Notes under the pieces: model-generated | What the model was told of the DNA's origin: nothing | Seen by the model: the letters and a program-made list of their open reading frames with translations, nothing else | Databases searched by the model: none | Position numbers and translations under genes: made by a program | Part shown: one piece after another, positions 20,152 to 32,420 of the stretch | Position numbering within the stretch: the first letter of the stretch is position 1 | Layout: the number at the start of each line of letters is the position of its first letter | DNA from: Lenzites betulinus | Lineage: Eukaryota; Basidiomycota; Agaricomycetes; Polyporales; Polyporaceae | Assembly (NCBI GenBank): GCA_022264855.1 | Contig: JABYQU010000071.1 | Coordinates: 1-64,000, forward strand | DNA: 64,000 bases | Direction of reading: 5' to 3'

Positions 20152-23100
20152 ATGGCTACCGTATGTGCCCGTTTCCTACCCGTGTTTGACGCGTCTCAAC
20201 CTGCATACGCGGACAGGAGACGTACGGAAGAAACCGCCAGTCCATCGCTGACCTCGAACTCGAAATCAACGATATATTCCAAGACCACCCACAGTCCCAC
20301 CTCAACGATGCAAACGAACCGGTCATACCCGGGGACGCCCTTGTCGACGTTCTTCGAGCCTTCTCCAGTAACCACAACTCTGTCGAGCTCATGACGCCAG
20401 AGGAGGAGGAGCAACTCATAAGCCTCATTGCCAACAACCCCGGCATTCAGGTCACGCCTCAAGTTCTCCTACAGTTCGTCGCCATGCAAACTACCCTCAG
20501 CCCGCGACATAGTCCCGAGGGCTCCCCATCACCCAACACAACCACCTTTGCCGAGCGCGGTAGGACTGAGGAACGCGACTATGACGACATGAACTCCCGT
20601 TCGTCCAGCCGTGACTCCACCGGTACTTACTACAGAGCATCGTCAAGAGGACCTCCCCTACCCCCTAAGACTCCAGGCGAATCTCCGTTTGACACCAGTC
20701 GGAGACAGCGCACCACACCGTTGAATACGGCTGCTCCGTCGAGCTGGTCACGAAGGCCTCCTCCGTCTCGTCGCAAGAGCGATGCCGGCCACAGTCGCGC
20801 GTCGAGCGATTCAGAGGTGCGTGTTCAGATAGCTTTGCGGATGCTGCAAGCATGTTGACGCTCTTTCCAGTCGGTGGCATCCCCGCCCAGTTCATACGCG
20901 CGAACACCGGGCCGAAGTCGCGCTCCTTCCAACCCGACCAGTCCCACATTCAGCCCGCCCGCCCTCGCCAAGTCCATCAGCTCTCCACCATTTGGCGGGT
21001 ACTCACGCCCACACTCGCGCGCGCAATCTCAGCCCCAAGGACACTTCTCGTCTCTGGATGGTGCCGCGAATGACTACTACGGCTCCTCTCCCGAACGCGA
21101 CTATGACCGCCATGGCCCTTCTTCTGGTCTCATGTCTCCTCCACCTTCGGACAACTCTTTTGACGACGAGCGTCATTTCCAAGAGCAGATCTCGTCGCTA
21201 GCTATGCCGCGTGGGTCCGGTGAAGATTCGGACGACGATACTAACGAGATTGAGGAGGCATTGCTGGGTCTGGTCATGGACCGATCTGCGGCTTCATCGA
21301 CAGTCTCGATGGACATGCAAGATCGTCTGGACGCGCTGCAGAGGATGAACACAGACCTTGGTAGGAAACTCCTGGAAGCAGAGCGGACATTGCAGAATCG
21401 TCTCGCGGACCACGAACAAGAGCTGGAAGACATGCAAATGCGCCTTGAAGAAGCAAGGAGTGAGCTAAGTGCGACCAAGCGCGAAGAGAAGGAGCTGCGC
21501 GGCAAAGAGGTAGGCGTCGCGATATAGATACCACCGCTCTACCCCTGACTGGCCTATACTCTCAGCGCCAAAATTCGACGCAGATCGGTGCTTTGGAGAC
21601 CGAGATTGCCAAACTGCAGAAAACATTGGACACGGCCCGATCATCGTATCAAAGTCTTCAAAAGCAGTACCAGGAGCAATGCAGTACGTTCATTCGGCTC
21701 CGATATGCTTGTGATTTGTGCTTAACACTATTTCAGGCGAGTCTGAGCGGTATCGTAATCAACTTCGACGACGCGACCAGGAAATCAAAGACCTCCAGGA
21801 TGCGGCACAGCTCCAAGCGATTGAAACTCAGAAATGGCTGCGCGAGCAGTCAAATTATGAGGAGCGGATCGCCGCGCTTGAGAGCGAACTGCTGGTCGCG
21901 CAGCAAGCACAGATAAGCCTCGACGAGCAGAAGCAGGAGAACATGCTGCTGAAGGAGACGATTGACCGCATGCGCTTCGACATGGACGAGCTCCGGAACA
22001 GTGCGAGCTCGCTCGAGAAGGGCGGCGGGTCCGGCACAGCGAGCGCGCAGGGCAGCGTGAGCAAGTCGCTCGGCGCGGAGCTTCTGAGCAAGATGAAGGA
22101 CGGCAAATGGGACATGGATGAAGAGGCCGAAGATGAGCAGTCCAGCCTTGAGGCCGAAGTCGAGGGCGACGAAGATGAAACTGAGTCCGAGGATGTCGTG
22201 CAGACAATCATCACTCGGACGAAGCGGGTACGTCTTCTGCGCCAGGTCGCGTATGTGCGCCAGCTAACGAATGCTGTTATCCCACAGAAAGTCGCCAGTC
22301 GCGCGAAGAAGATCGAGACCTACAAGCTGGAAGAGACGAAGGAGTACTCTGATACTGGTGTCCAGCATGAATCCGACGAGTTCACTACGTCCCGCGTCGT
22401 GCAGACGGATCCCCCGCCGAAAGTTCTCACCGCATCATTCAGTGTACAAACCGAGGAGCCTTCTGTTTCGACTATGTCGATTCAGACGGAACCCGAACCG
22501 ATACCCACCCCTCCTGTGCTGGTCACCGTCGACGCCGAGATCCAGACGGACGAATCGTCGATTGGGCAGCAGCCCACGGAGGACGACGATGATGCCCTCG
22601 CGTCGTCATCGTCGACCCTGTTACCCCCCACCCCGAAGGCTCAGCACGAGCATCTTCACCCACATACCCACGATCTCCCCCCTGCATACAACCAGGTTGC
22701 GCACGAGAGCCACGACGAGCTCGCGCTCCGCGTCGCGAACGAGACCCTCAAGACCTGGCACAAGGGCATCAAGTTCCCCATCGAGCCCCTCATTGGCGGC
22801 GTGTCCGAGGACGCAGTGGAGGACTGGAAGGCCCTGAAGGAGGAGCTCGGCATCGACTGCGCCGCGATCGACCGTCTTGTCGAGGAGTCTGCGCGGACCG
22901 GCCAGCCACGCAAGGCGCCTAATCCGCGCCGCAAGAGCGGCCGGTTCTACAACATCTACAACACGTATGTGTACGGCGACCCCGACCGGAGTGACACCTC
23001 GCTCGTGAAGGGCGGCCACCTGCTCATCTGTGTCGGCGCGTCCGCCCTTGTCGCGTTCCTCATGGGCCAGGCCATGGCCCCCCAGTATGCCATCCCCGGC

Positions 23101-23262
23101 GGGGCGACGTACTACGACCGCGCCGCGTGGTCGAGTTTCAACTCGATGCAGGCAGGCGGCGAGGGCTTCCCAGGTGACAGCACCGCCGCTGTCTGGGGCA
23201 TTCTTGGCCGGTTGGGCGGCGGCGCCGTCAGGACCCTGCGCGGCTGGCCGGCGTATGCGTGA
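20152..23262 (+). CDS. Tail-anchored coiled-coil protein with LC8-like QT motifs (943 aa)
   Basis: Exons 20152-20160 (MAT only), 20217-20816, 20871-21509, 21566-21683, 21737-22227, 22288-23262, all in frame. Residues about 70-300 are Ser/Pro/Arg-rich and disordered. Residues about 355-550 form a long heptad-like coiled coil (for example ERTLQNRLADHEQELEDMQM). Between residues 641 and 708 five QT-like motifs repeat (DTGVQ, VVQTD, SVQTE, SIQTE, EIQTD), the shape of dynein light chain LC8 binding sites. A single hydrophobic span (about 862-882, LLICVGASALVAFLMG) is followed by a 61-residue tail. This is the plan of a KASH-type outer nuclear membrane or other tail-anchored organelle tether. No orthologue name is claimed; the link to dynein is inference. 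Confidence 0.85.
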
Positions 23263-24203
23263 TCAATCGATCATACCCCGGACCCTCTCTATGCATACCC
23301 ACCTCTCCTACACCCTCCTCCATCATTCGCGACCACCCCCACCCCTCCACCCACTCTCAACCCCACGCATGCTGTTTATATGTCTATATGCACATTGCCG
23401 GATATTGACCCGTAGAGCGATTTCTGTTAATCCTCTCTAGCCATTCCTTGCAAGTACTACGCTCTTTACTGACCTCTCCCATCCTCCAGTTCGGTCCTTC
23501 GCTGTGTTCCGCATCTAGGATCCGCACTTACATTATGATCCCACCAGGCCCTCGCGTCTATTCTCAACTCCGTCTATGCTTCTCCGCCCTTCTCCTCTCC
23601 CCTTTCCCTTTTCCCTTCCACCCTTCTCCTGACGATGTTGTGAACTGGCCGCCACCACCTGACGATATCCGGACCCCGCGCGTCCGCTGTAGATCTAGAA
23701 TACTCACGACGTGTAACCGTACGCCAGGCACAGATATTCGCGCCCCCGCCCGCGCACTAGTAGTAGTTGCCGCCCTTGTAATACAATTGCCCACCAAGGT
23801 GGGTGTTGCAACAGCTTTGAGGATACGTTCGCAACATCACCATATGACTGAACAGCCCTGCGCGTGTATAACTCGGGGCCCGAAGTCCGGATACCTTGGC
23901 ATAGTCAACCCATTCGGAAATCGTGCACACGAGCGGATGGATTACTGGAGCATTCCGAACGCATGTGTGTCAGCTTGGGGGAAGAAAACAACTCTAGGAC
24001 GGCTTGCTCAACATGCCAAGAAGCGTAACCTATAGCGCTAGATATCCATTTCGGTACTACACCAAAACGCCCGCCATCTCGACCCTACGCTGTTCTGGGA
24101 ATCAGAACGCTCTGGACGGTTGGGTTGGAAGCCTTGGTAAGAACGCAAGTCGACAATGTTGCAACTACTATGTTCTTGTCGCAGACGCCTGGATTGCCCC
24201 CCT
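23263..24203. other. Intergenic region between convergent genes
   Basis: Holds the 3' flanks of the tail-anchored protein gene (+) and the HNH-type gene (-). The first 400 bp are pyrimidine-rich on the + strand. A 195-codon frame here has no gene-like features. Confidence 0.5.
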
Positions 24204-25805
24204 CTAATCGATATCCAAAATATGATAAACAGGACGCCATGTCTCCCGCTCAGGAACCACTGGCAGTCTAGCAATCGACCGCGGGAATTCGTCCATCCCA
24301 TTATCCACCACCATCTCAATGAAGTCTGCACCATAGTTCGCTATCCGCACCGGACTCTCGAACCAGTCATCGGGTTCCGTTGTTCCGAGTATGGTCTCCG
24401 CATCGATGAGGTGCATGACGTGCGCCAGCGCAGCGTGCAGCCTCAGCAGCTGGGGACTCGGGACGTCCACCCCAAGCGTATCGTGTAGACGTTTCCCCGT
24501 TCGGCCGGGCACATCAACGTGAGGGCTATGGTCGACAAATGTGACGTGGCCCGTTTGTAGTGGTTCCACGCCTGCACACATGGGCATTTGACGGATCTCG
24601 TACTCATTAGGATTCTGCAGCGTGAACCGAATATCACAATACAGTGCGCATAGAGTGGCGATATGACGAACCTCGGTAGGGCACAAGCACCACTTCAAGC
24701 AATCGAACGACGCATGTGCATTTTTCTCGAGCAGGAGCGCATTCTGGGGCTCGTCGACGCTGAGAGTGAGTTGCTCAATGTCCCCTTCGAGCTCACAATA
24801 GTGCTTGAGGATATCGAATGTGGCCATTTTCGAAGCTCTCTTCGTACACAACCGTCGTCAGTGGAGGTTTTGCAGCCAGCGATACTCACCCACCACATTC
24901 TCTCCATCATCGGGCTCAATAACGACAACAGACCGTTTGAAGATGTGTGCGACCTCGAGAGGGGCAGCGAGAGAACTTTCTGCAGCCGGAAAGAGAAAGA
25001 GTGCTTTGGGAGTATGATCGTTATGTGCACCAGTTAAGACGCAGGTGCAGTTGTCTCGACGCTCGACCTGTGTTCATATCGTCATGCGCAGGTGAAAGGG
25101 GGAAAGCCAGTGCACACTCACCATGTCCTCGAGATCGCGGCGGCTGATTGGACGGTCCCTTCTCAACCCTGCCACTACCGCCGATGGTGTAGGTTCTGTT
25201 TCATCTTCATCCGGAGTGGGAGCGAATTCCCAATAGTCATCCGTCGTCCTTTCGCTTGGCATTGATCGGACTTTTGACACATTTCTCAGTACTTGTACAC
25301 ATAGACACAGATTTCCGTGAGAGTACTCACATGGCCACAACAGATATGCCACCCAAGTGGTAGCGAGACCTTCCAGCGCACGAGCTACACGCTCATCTAC
25401 GGCAGCGTCTCGAGACGACTCGGAACCACCAGCGGCCTCGTCTGCCTTGACAGCACCTGAAGCACAAACGCAGGCCGCCGCTGAGACGTAGCGCTTCCCG
25501 GCATGTAACTTCAGTGCGTCGGCGGCAGTCCACATTGCGCGGAACACCTTTTCCGTAGTATATTCCCCGAAGAACGACACATCGGGGTGGTTCTTGAGTC
25601 GAGAGACCCACGCAGGCACGTTGTGGCTGCGGAATTCAGGTCGCTTGAGGATTGAGACATGTTTTTGGGCTTGCTCGTAGAGTGCCTCGTCGGACAGAGC
25701 GGGATCATCGATTAAGGCTTGGACCTGTTCATGATTGATCCCGTGCTGGAGAGCGGTGAGCTGGGCGGGCTCGGAGTCTGCGCTGGCAGTACTAGCGGAT
25801 GCCAT
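24204..25805 (-). CDS. HNH-nuclease-like protein (477 aa)
   Basis: Exons 25805-25331, 25270-25122, 25067-24890, 24835-24204. The N-terminal third is helical and Ala-rich, without a known domain. The middle has the start of an HNH_2-like module: NCTCVLTGAHND, then PLEVAHIFKR (first His), and after the next junction NALLLEKNAHASFD (Asn and last His). This order and spacing match the HNH family found in many basidiomycete hypothetical proteins. Whether it cuts DNA is unknown; such genes are often expanded in agaricomycetes. Two partial, decayed copies lie at 14.1 and 19.5 kb. Intron 1 is 60 nt and leaves the frame open if unspliced, so two forms of the protein are possible. Confidence 0.75.
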
Positions 25806-26722
25806 TGGACTTTCGATCGGTGTCAGCGCTGATATCGATGTTAGAGTCGACTCGGTGAGAACCTTGAGACACGGGGGTTTTAAGGCGGTTGTGTTATGTC
25901 AGCTTTTTCAACTCCGCGATGTGCAACTTGCAAACCGCGTCGGTTCTCGTACGTCGTTCACATCGATCGCTGGTTGCGACGGGGTAGCTGCTATAGCGCT
26001 GTAGACTACGTAGCCAGGTATGTGTGTGTGTGTGGATGTGCGGGTGTGGTGGGGCGTGGTGTGGTGTGGTGTGGTGTGGTGAGTGCAACGAGGAAGGGTG
26101 CGAAGACGAATGTGAATGTGTACAGTGGCAAAGTCGTGGTGGTGGGGGGAGGGGAAGGGGTAATCGGCCATGTACGGCGCGTGCATAGGGGGACACGGAT
26201 ACAGTAACAGAGGGCATATGCGAGGTGGGGACGAGCCGTGGGGAGAGGAGGGGGATGTATGCATGTAGGCGTACGCGGGTGCAAACGCGCAAAGCCGGGG
26301 AGGGAGAGAGAAGGACGAAAGGGGTGGAGAAGGCATGTGCATAAAATGGGGACGGAAACAAACGCAGGGGTGTGTGGGGGGAGGGGGCGAAGTAAAACGA
26401 AAACGTGCGAGGAACAGCGAGACGGACGGAACGGTGGTAATGATACAAGAGTGAGAGGGGGTAGAGGGGAATGGAGTGGGTAACAGCGAGGACCGGCCAA
26501 TCTAGAGGGATGATAATAGTGAAAGTAGGAGGGGATGAGCCCAAGTTGGATGGAGTCGGTCAGTGGGCGAGAACAGTGGTGGATGGTGGGTGTGGGGGTG
26601 GGTGTGGGAGGCAACGAGATACTCTCTGTCCGTGATCTATGAGCTACCAGCAAAAAATCGAGTCCTCAAATACAAGCCAGTTCGGCAGCCTCATACGCAC
26701 CGCCACTTTCGGGATCCTGCCG
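25806..26722. other. Purine-rich intergenic region with GT repeats
   Basis: The + strand is G/A-rich through most of the region, which is the 3' flank of the kinase gene (-) and the upstream region of the HNH-type gene (-). It contains a (GT)n run and GTGGT pentamers. Long open frames on the minus strand here follow from the lack of T-containing stop complements and are not supported as genes. Confidence 0.6.
26020..26080. repeat. GT dinucleotide and GTGGT pentamer repeats
   Basis: A (GT)7 run at 26020-26034 is followed by five GTGGT units at 26056-26080. Simple-sequence DNA upstream of the HNH-type gene. Confidence 0.85.
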
Positions 26723-29700
26723 CTATGTACAAATCATCGGCCGCTGCTCCCGTTCCTCCCGCTCTCTTGATGATGGGGGTCCGGGCCGGCTCAGCGAACG
26801 GCGCGGGGGCGACATGTCCGCTGCGGACGCGGACGCGCGGCGCGTGCGCACTTCGAGCGGAACTTCGCCCTCGTCTACGCTTTCCTCGTCTTCGTCCTGG
26901 TACATCTGCGACGTGCTCGGCTGCAGGTTGAAGTGCCCGTCGCCTTCGCTTTCCCGCGTCTCGGTGTCCGCCTCGTCCTCATCCTCGTCCTCGTCAGCGT
27001 CGGAATCGTCGAGCACTTCAGGGCGGGGTCGACGCGCCACAGGGGGAGTGAAGAAGCTCGAAGCGTCATCATCAGAGTCGTACGTGACCACCGAAGACCC
27101 AGAGCCGACGCTCAGCTCGGACTGATTGAACGCCGCGACTTGCGCGAGCGGGCTCGTCGTCCGCAGCCTCGCCTGTCCTGCTTGTGAGCCTCCCTGTCGC
27201 CCACCGCTGCCGGTATCCTGCTGCGATGGGGGCCCAGCGGCAGCCGCGTCCGCCCCGCTTTCAGGCAAGCGTGCCAGAATCGCCTGCGCGGCAGACATCG
27301 TCGCCGCGGCGTTCACGACGCCCCCGCTCAGCGAGTTGGCCGACGAGACCGTACTGAGCAGCGCGCTGCTCGGGCCGACGGACGGGACCGGGCTGTGCGC
27401 GACACCGCCGGCGCCCAGGAGGAGCGTGTCGTCGTCGAGGTCCTCCATGCGCTCGCCCGAGTAGAGACTCGTCATGTCCTCCGACGGGCGCGCGTGGGCG
27501 AATTCGGGGCCGGTCCAGCTCGCTGCGCGCATCGCCTTCGTGAGTTTGCCCAGGCCCATGCTCACGCTGCTCTGGCGGGAGGTGACGTGCGAGGAGAGCG
27601 CGTCGACGCTGTCGCGCGAGGGCGGTTGGGTCGCGGACGCATGGTGGTGATGCTGGGCTCGCCCGCTGCCGAGCGATCCGGAGGCCTCGACGGGGAATGG
27701 GTTATAGGACGACTGCCGATGTCCGCTGCCGAACTTACGCATCCAGCTGGTCATCATGCTGCGAGGGCGCTCGCTGTCAGGGGAGTGGCTGGGGTTCTCG
27801 GTCGTCGGCGTCGAAACTTGGCTTGAGCTCACAGGGGAGGGGAGGGGAGACCCAAGGCGGCTCGGGCGCACAGGTACTTGGAGGGCGGTCGCGGGTGCCT
27901 TCCCAGCCCTGGACGGACCTGCGGTCTGAGCGGTCACAGTTGACGAAGACGGCGTCGAGCCTGCGTTCCACATCGGCCAGGGGTCAAAGTTCTTCGGAGT
28001 GGGTGGTAGGGCCTTCGTAACGATATCACCAGCAGACTTGTTCCGGGACAGCTCCGCGTGCGAGCGGCGCTTGGTCTTCTCGCGTACTGAACCGTGGTAT
28101 CGGTCCTGTTGCTGAGGTTCATGGCGGTGATGGTGATGTCCTGGAGCCGTCCGCTGGCGCGACAGATGCGCGTAATGGGGTGCAGAATGTACGCCGACAT
28201 GCTTAGTACCATCGTCGTCGTTGTGAGCATTGCGTCGGAAGGAGCGTTGCGGACGAACGTGACGAAACAGTGACGAGACAGCAGTGCCAAGTCGTTGGGC
28301 AGAGGGAAACCAGCGGAAGCGTACGAGAGACATCGCCGACCTGGTCTCATCAGCTGTTGGCTCGAGTGAGAGGTATTTGGTAAGCTTCGTCTCCCGCAGC
28401 CATTCTTCTGGACTGTCTAAATCGCGTAATATCCAGGCATGCCGCTATACAAGCGGTAAGAATGTGCAAAAACGTACCGGCAGACAGACACGACTGAAGC
28501 TTACCTTGACACCCTCCAGAGTGATTCTCTTGCGCGCATCCTTCTCAAGCAGGCGCTCGAGCAGGTCAACGACGAGAGACCCTTCAGTCTCCTCCTGGGC
28601 CCATTTATTGCGCTTCTGACGCCGAACACCGGAAGGGAGGCGGTCGAGTCCCATGAACTCTTGCACTTCCCAGTCTTGCGATCGGATGACTTTGTAGATG
28701 CCGTACTCGGTCTCGGCAGTGAATGGGAGGGTCCCGTAGAGCAGGCCATACAGCGTGACGCCAAACGCCCATATATCGATTGCCTTCGTGATAGGGGGCT
28801 TCTTCCGCGGCGTGTGGAGGTTGAGCGCACTGCTGGACGCCTCCACGGTTGCCTCGCACACTATCTCCGGGGCGAGGAACATAGGTGTGCCTGCGGTCTT
28901 TGACAGGTCAGACTCGTCCATGAGGATTGGGTCGGTGTCGTCGTCCTTGATCTTCCCCTTCCCTGCGGCTGCGAGACGCTGCGCATAGGAGAATGTGGAG
29001 ACGCCGAAGTCGCTGATTTTGACTGTCCGGCGGTCAGCGGTCCACAGTAGATTAGCAGGCTTGATGTCACGGTGAATGATCCCCTGGTAATGTACTGTGT
29101 ACGGGCGCTCAGCATGGACAGAATAAGGTAAACGAGGAATGTCGGGAGACATACGGTACTCTAACCCAAGAAGGACGTCGCGACATATACGTCTCGTCTG
29201 GTCTACTCGAAGCAAAGGGTTGTCTTTTTTGGTGCGCCATTTGATCTCACCGCCGCCAAGGTACTCCATAACTGTGCGCAGAGGAAAGTCAGTCTAGGTG
29301 CATGTATAGGCACAACACAATCAAAGTGGAGACAAGAGCTAGGGCCTGTGAACCAAGTAACGCTCTCGAGAACGTGTTGTGATATGGGTATGGCACTGTC
29401 TGCCATTACGTACATCGCACATTATGCGCACACGGGGAACGGGGGCGACAGGCGGAGAACACGCACCCATGTATATCTTGTCTCTGAGCGGGTCGTCTAT
29501 TACCTCGAGCAGGCGAACTACGTGCGGATGGCTGAGCTTCTTCATGATGGCAATCTCCTTGCGTATCTTGTGCTCTGTGCTGCCAAGCTGGTCTACTAGC
29601 GGGGTATTACTTGAGCGCGGGAGGTTGCGCTTCCTGAGCTTGCTCATGCGGTCGCTCTTCGACTTGCGAGACACGCATTTGATGGCCTGCGTGGCGTGGC

Positions 29701-30023
29701 ATGCATACACGCGTGTAAGGAGGCAGAGAGTGCGAGAGCAGGGCAGGATGACTGACCACGTCCATGTTGTCCGAAACTGTGTCTAGAGCGAGATAGACCT
29801 CGCCGTGCTGACCCTTTCCCACCCGGTGCACGAACTCGTACTGGTTTATCATCTTTCTCGGCCGCTCAATTGTGCCTGGGGTCTGTTCATCGGGGGGTGG
29901 CGGACGCTCTGTCCTGCGGATCTCGCGAGTTATGACGACCCCGTCGTGCTGGCTATGCGCGGAGTGGACGCTGTGCCTGGCGTTTGCAGGCCTGTCGCGG
30001 GAGGAGGAGGCGACGCCGGCCAT
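26723..30023 (-). CDS. CaMKK/Ssp1/Sak1-type protein kinase (971 aa)
   Basis: Exons 30023-29757, 29686-29467, 29271-29155, 29094-28505, 28444-26723. Kinase motifs in order: P-loop GKGQHGEVYLA, VAIK lysine, gatekeeper region VMEYLGGGEI, HRDIKPANLLW, DFGVSTFSYAQR, APE as MFLAPEIV, and DIWAFGVTLYGLLYG. A long insert between DFG and the TAGTP activation segment (KGKIKDDDTDPILMDESDLS) is typical of the CaMKK/ELM family, whose fungal members (yeast Sak1, Tos3, Elm1; S. pombe Ssp1) phosphorylate the AMPK/Snf1 activation loop. The 570-residue C-terminal part is Ser/Pro/His-rich with acidic runs and is probably regulatory and disordered. Calmodulin binding is not evident. The Asp of DFG, Lys and HRD Asp are all present, so the enzyme should be active. 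Confidence 0.93.
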
Positions 30024-31419
30024 TGTCTAGAAGTATGTACAGAGGACGGCGGCCAGGGTGGGGTCGGGGGTCGAGACGGCGAGTGGGGGCGGGGAGATGG
30101 GGGATGGGGAGAGGGAGAGAGCAATGGCCTGGAATTCCGGCCAGGACTCCACAATGGACGCGCAGGCGCCCAATCACACCCATCCTGTGTCTCCTCCTAG
30201 CCTAACCGCGTTCATCAGACTGCCCCTCCCCCGAACCTACACTTCAAGGCCAGCGCGGGCGCAGCACGAAAGACAGATTACATTGCATACGCTCTCGTCC
30301 ACGCAGATCACCCAAGAATACAGCTAGACCCAGAGCGATCAGTATCACCGAGGTTTCCCAGCGCACCCTCCCTCTTCCCGCCGTCCTTCCCTCGGCCAGA
30401 GCCTGCGCTCAGAGTCACCGCGGACATGTGCACTTGTCCTCTTCCTTGACAGGCTTCATCACCTGCGCCCACACCCGAGTCCTGCATCAGCATCGAACGC
30501 CCCTAGTACGTCACACACCCAGCAACGCACGCCCTTCGCGCCGTCCCCCAGCAACAGACTTCCGTTCCAATCTTCCGCTGCAGGGCGGCCACCCGCACGC
30601 GCATGCGCACTGCGACCTCGCCCTCGACCCCGCGCATCTGCGTCGCGCCTCGCCGCGGGCCAAGCCAGAAGCGTGCGGCCGGCGGAGAGTCCGAAGCGCG
30701 AGAAGATCCCCCCAACGTCCTCAGGGGAGATCGCGCTCAACGGCCGCGCATCATGCCTCGCCCGGCCTTCTCCCTTCCAACGAGGTGGCTCCTCGTCGCT
30801 GCGACGATTCTAAACTCGAGGGGCACGGCCGCGCAACTCCGTGCCACGGTGCGCGGGCTAGCAGACAAAAGAGTGGTACTCACCGCCTCGGCGTGCAGGC
30901 CACATCCCTGTGCAGAGAACACCAAACGGGACGTAATCATCAGCTTCTTGTTGCCCTCGACGAGACGCGAGAAAGAAGTGAGGGAAAAAAGAAACAGGGG
31001 ACAGGCGAGCCCCGGTAGGCTCCGGTGCGCAACGCGCGACCCACGAAATTCCAGGGCGTCGCGCGACGCGCATGCGCACAATGAAACACGCGTGCCGGCG
31101 AGTCGGCTATTAAATGTTTAATGCCCTTGCGATCTGCCCGGATGGTTGCTGATGGCCAGCGGCCACCCTAACCGTCTCCCGCGAAGTTCTTCGCCGGTGC
31201 GACCGAGGGCAACGGTCGACCGACCAGTGAACAGCGACGCTCGTGCCGCGCGGTGTGCGCGGCAACCCACGCGGTCGATGCTCAGGGGTGGCCCCCACAC
31301 GGTACACTGCATTTCAATAATCATCGACCGACGCTCCCTCTGCCAAGGCTGGGGCGGCGGTGATGAAGATGACGGCAGCCCCGAGACGCGCCCTGAAAAA
31401 ACGGGGCTCACGAACGCAC
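30024..31419. other. GC-rich upstream region of the kinase gene
   Basis: About 1.4 kb with no supported gene, apart from a possible second exon of the small CxxC gene at its right edge (about 31340-31400). It should include the kinase promoter and 5' leader. Confidence 0.45.
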
Positions 31420-31503
31420 CTTCCAACTCGTCTTGCCGCAGCTGTCGCACTTGACGAGATAGCAGCCGTTCACGGGCGCGGTGGAGATCTCGAGGGGGGC
31501 CAT
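31420..31503 (-). CDS. Small CxxC protein, first exon
   Basis: The ATG at 31503 opens a 28-codon exon whose end reads GCYLVKCDSCGKTSWK, followed by a GTGCGT donor. Short eukaryotic proteins with the pattern VKCxxCGKTxWxGCGxH are common and of unknown function, so this looks like the first half of such a zinc-ribbon-like protein. The second half is unclear: splicing to TTTTTTCAG at about 31395 gives a 22-residue tail GASRGCRHLHHRR..., not the expected GCGxH. A TATAAA-like site lies about 180 bp upstream on the minus strand. The gene may be damaged or have an exon I did not find. Confidence 0.4.
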
Positions 31504-32049
31504 ATTGTTAATGTGTTTATGCGGACAGATGTGGTCGGATGTTCTGTTGCATTACGATCGCAAGGGCAAGGGTCAGTGCAGGTCAGGTCGGTGATACAGT
31601 GTTCGACGCGCATGCTTACCGAAAGATGTCGTAGCGGGGCGTTCTGGTCGAAGAAGTTCGGGTGGGAAGACAAGTTTATATTGTCCACCCGCCGACTGCC
31701 GCCGATGACATGACAAGTCGGCGCAGGCAGATACTCGCACCCGATAAGCTGACGCACATGCATTCGGAATGCTTCAGTAATCCGTCTGCTCATGTGCACG
31801 AATTCCGAATGTTTGACTATGCCAAGCGACCCGGACTTTGCACTCCGAGTCTTACCGCAAATCAGTATATATGAACAGCAACCTGGTGTGGGTATCGTGA
31901 CATCCGCGCCGAGTGCCCTTTATGATATCGAGGCGGCAGCTCTGAGGTGTGCAAACAAGAGCAGCCAATGATACGTGGGGCCGCGCTCGCCGTTCTCATC
32001 ATACTGGTAAAGCTTTGCATCTGGTAAGATCCTGAAACGGGGGCGTTGC

Positions 32050-32420
32050 AGGACCCCTGAAAGTCCCTATAGTAGTCCGGCCGGAAGTCCGGACAGCGTC
32101 TAATAAGGTTTTGGAGGCCAAATGCCAGGTCGCAGTCCGGACACAAACACCCAAAAGAGGTCCCTCACCCGGCCGGTTTGTCCGGACATGGGCCTGTGGG
32201 AGGCGAAAAAATCGGCGCTAACGCCTAGGCGCACGGCCCCGAAGGGGCCCGCCGCAAAAGTCCGGACAAACTTGCAGCACCTGGGGCCCCCATGATGCAT
32301 GATGCATGATGGCCGAGGTCCGGACAAAATTTCTGAAAAAGCCAAAAAAGTGTCCGGACACGAAGGGCTGGATTTTGGGCGCCTACTGGCCTGCCTACTG
32401 TAGGGACTTTCAGGGGTCCT
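32050..32420. mobile_element. MITE with 26-bp TIRs, 8-bp target duplication and internal palindromes
   Basis: Positions 32050-32075 and 32395-32420 are inverted copies of a 26-bp repeat starting AGGACCCCTGAAAG, with one mismatch. They are flanked by a perfect 8-bp direct repeat GGCGTTGC (32042-32049 and 32421-32428), the target-site duplication. The 371-bp element has no coding capacity. It holds six copies of GTCCGGACA (32087, 32135, 32180, 32260, 32318, 32352), around the palindrome TCCGGA, which look like transposase binding sites. Eight-bp duplications are made by hAT-like and Zisupton/KDZ-like transposases; which class moved this one is inference. Confidence 0.93.

Noticed and set aside
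23448..24035. 195-codon + strand frame
   Set aside because: No domain, no splice pattern, and composition typical of non-coding sequence; lies in a 3' flank.
26006..26653. 215-codon minus-strand frames rich in Pro, His and Thr
   Set aside because: They read through G-rich simple sequence and the GTGGT repeats; the 3' flank of the kinase gene explains the bias.
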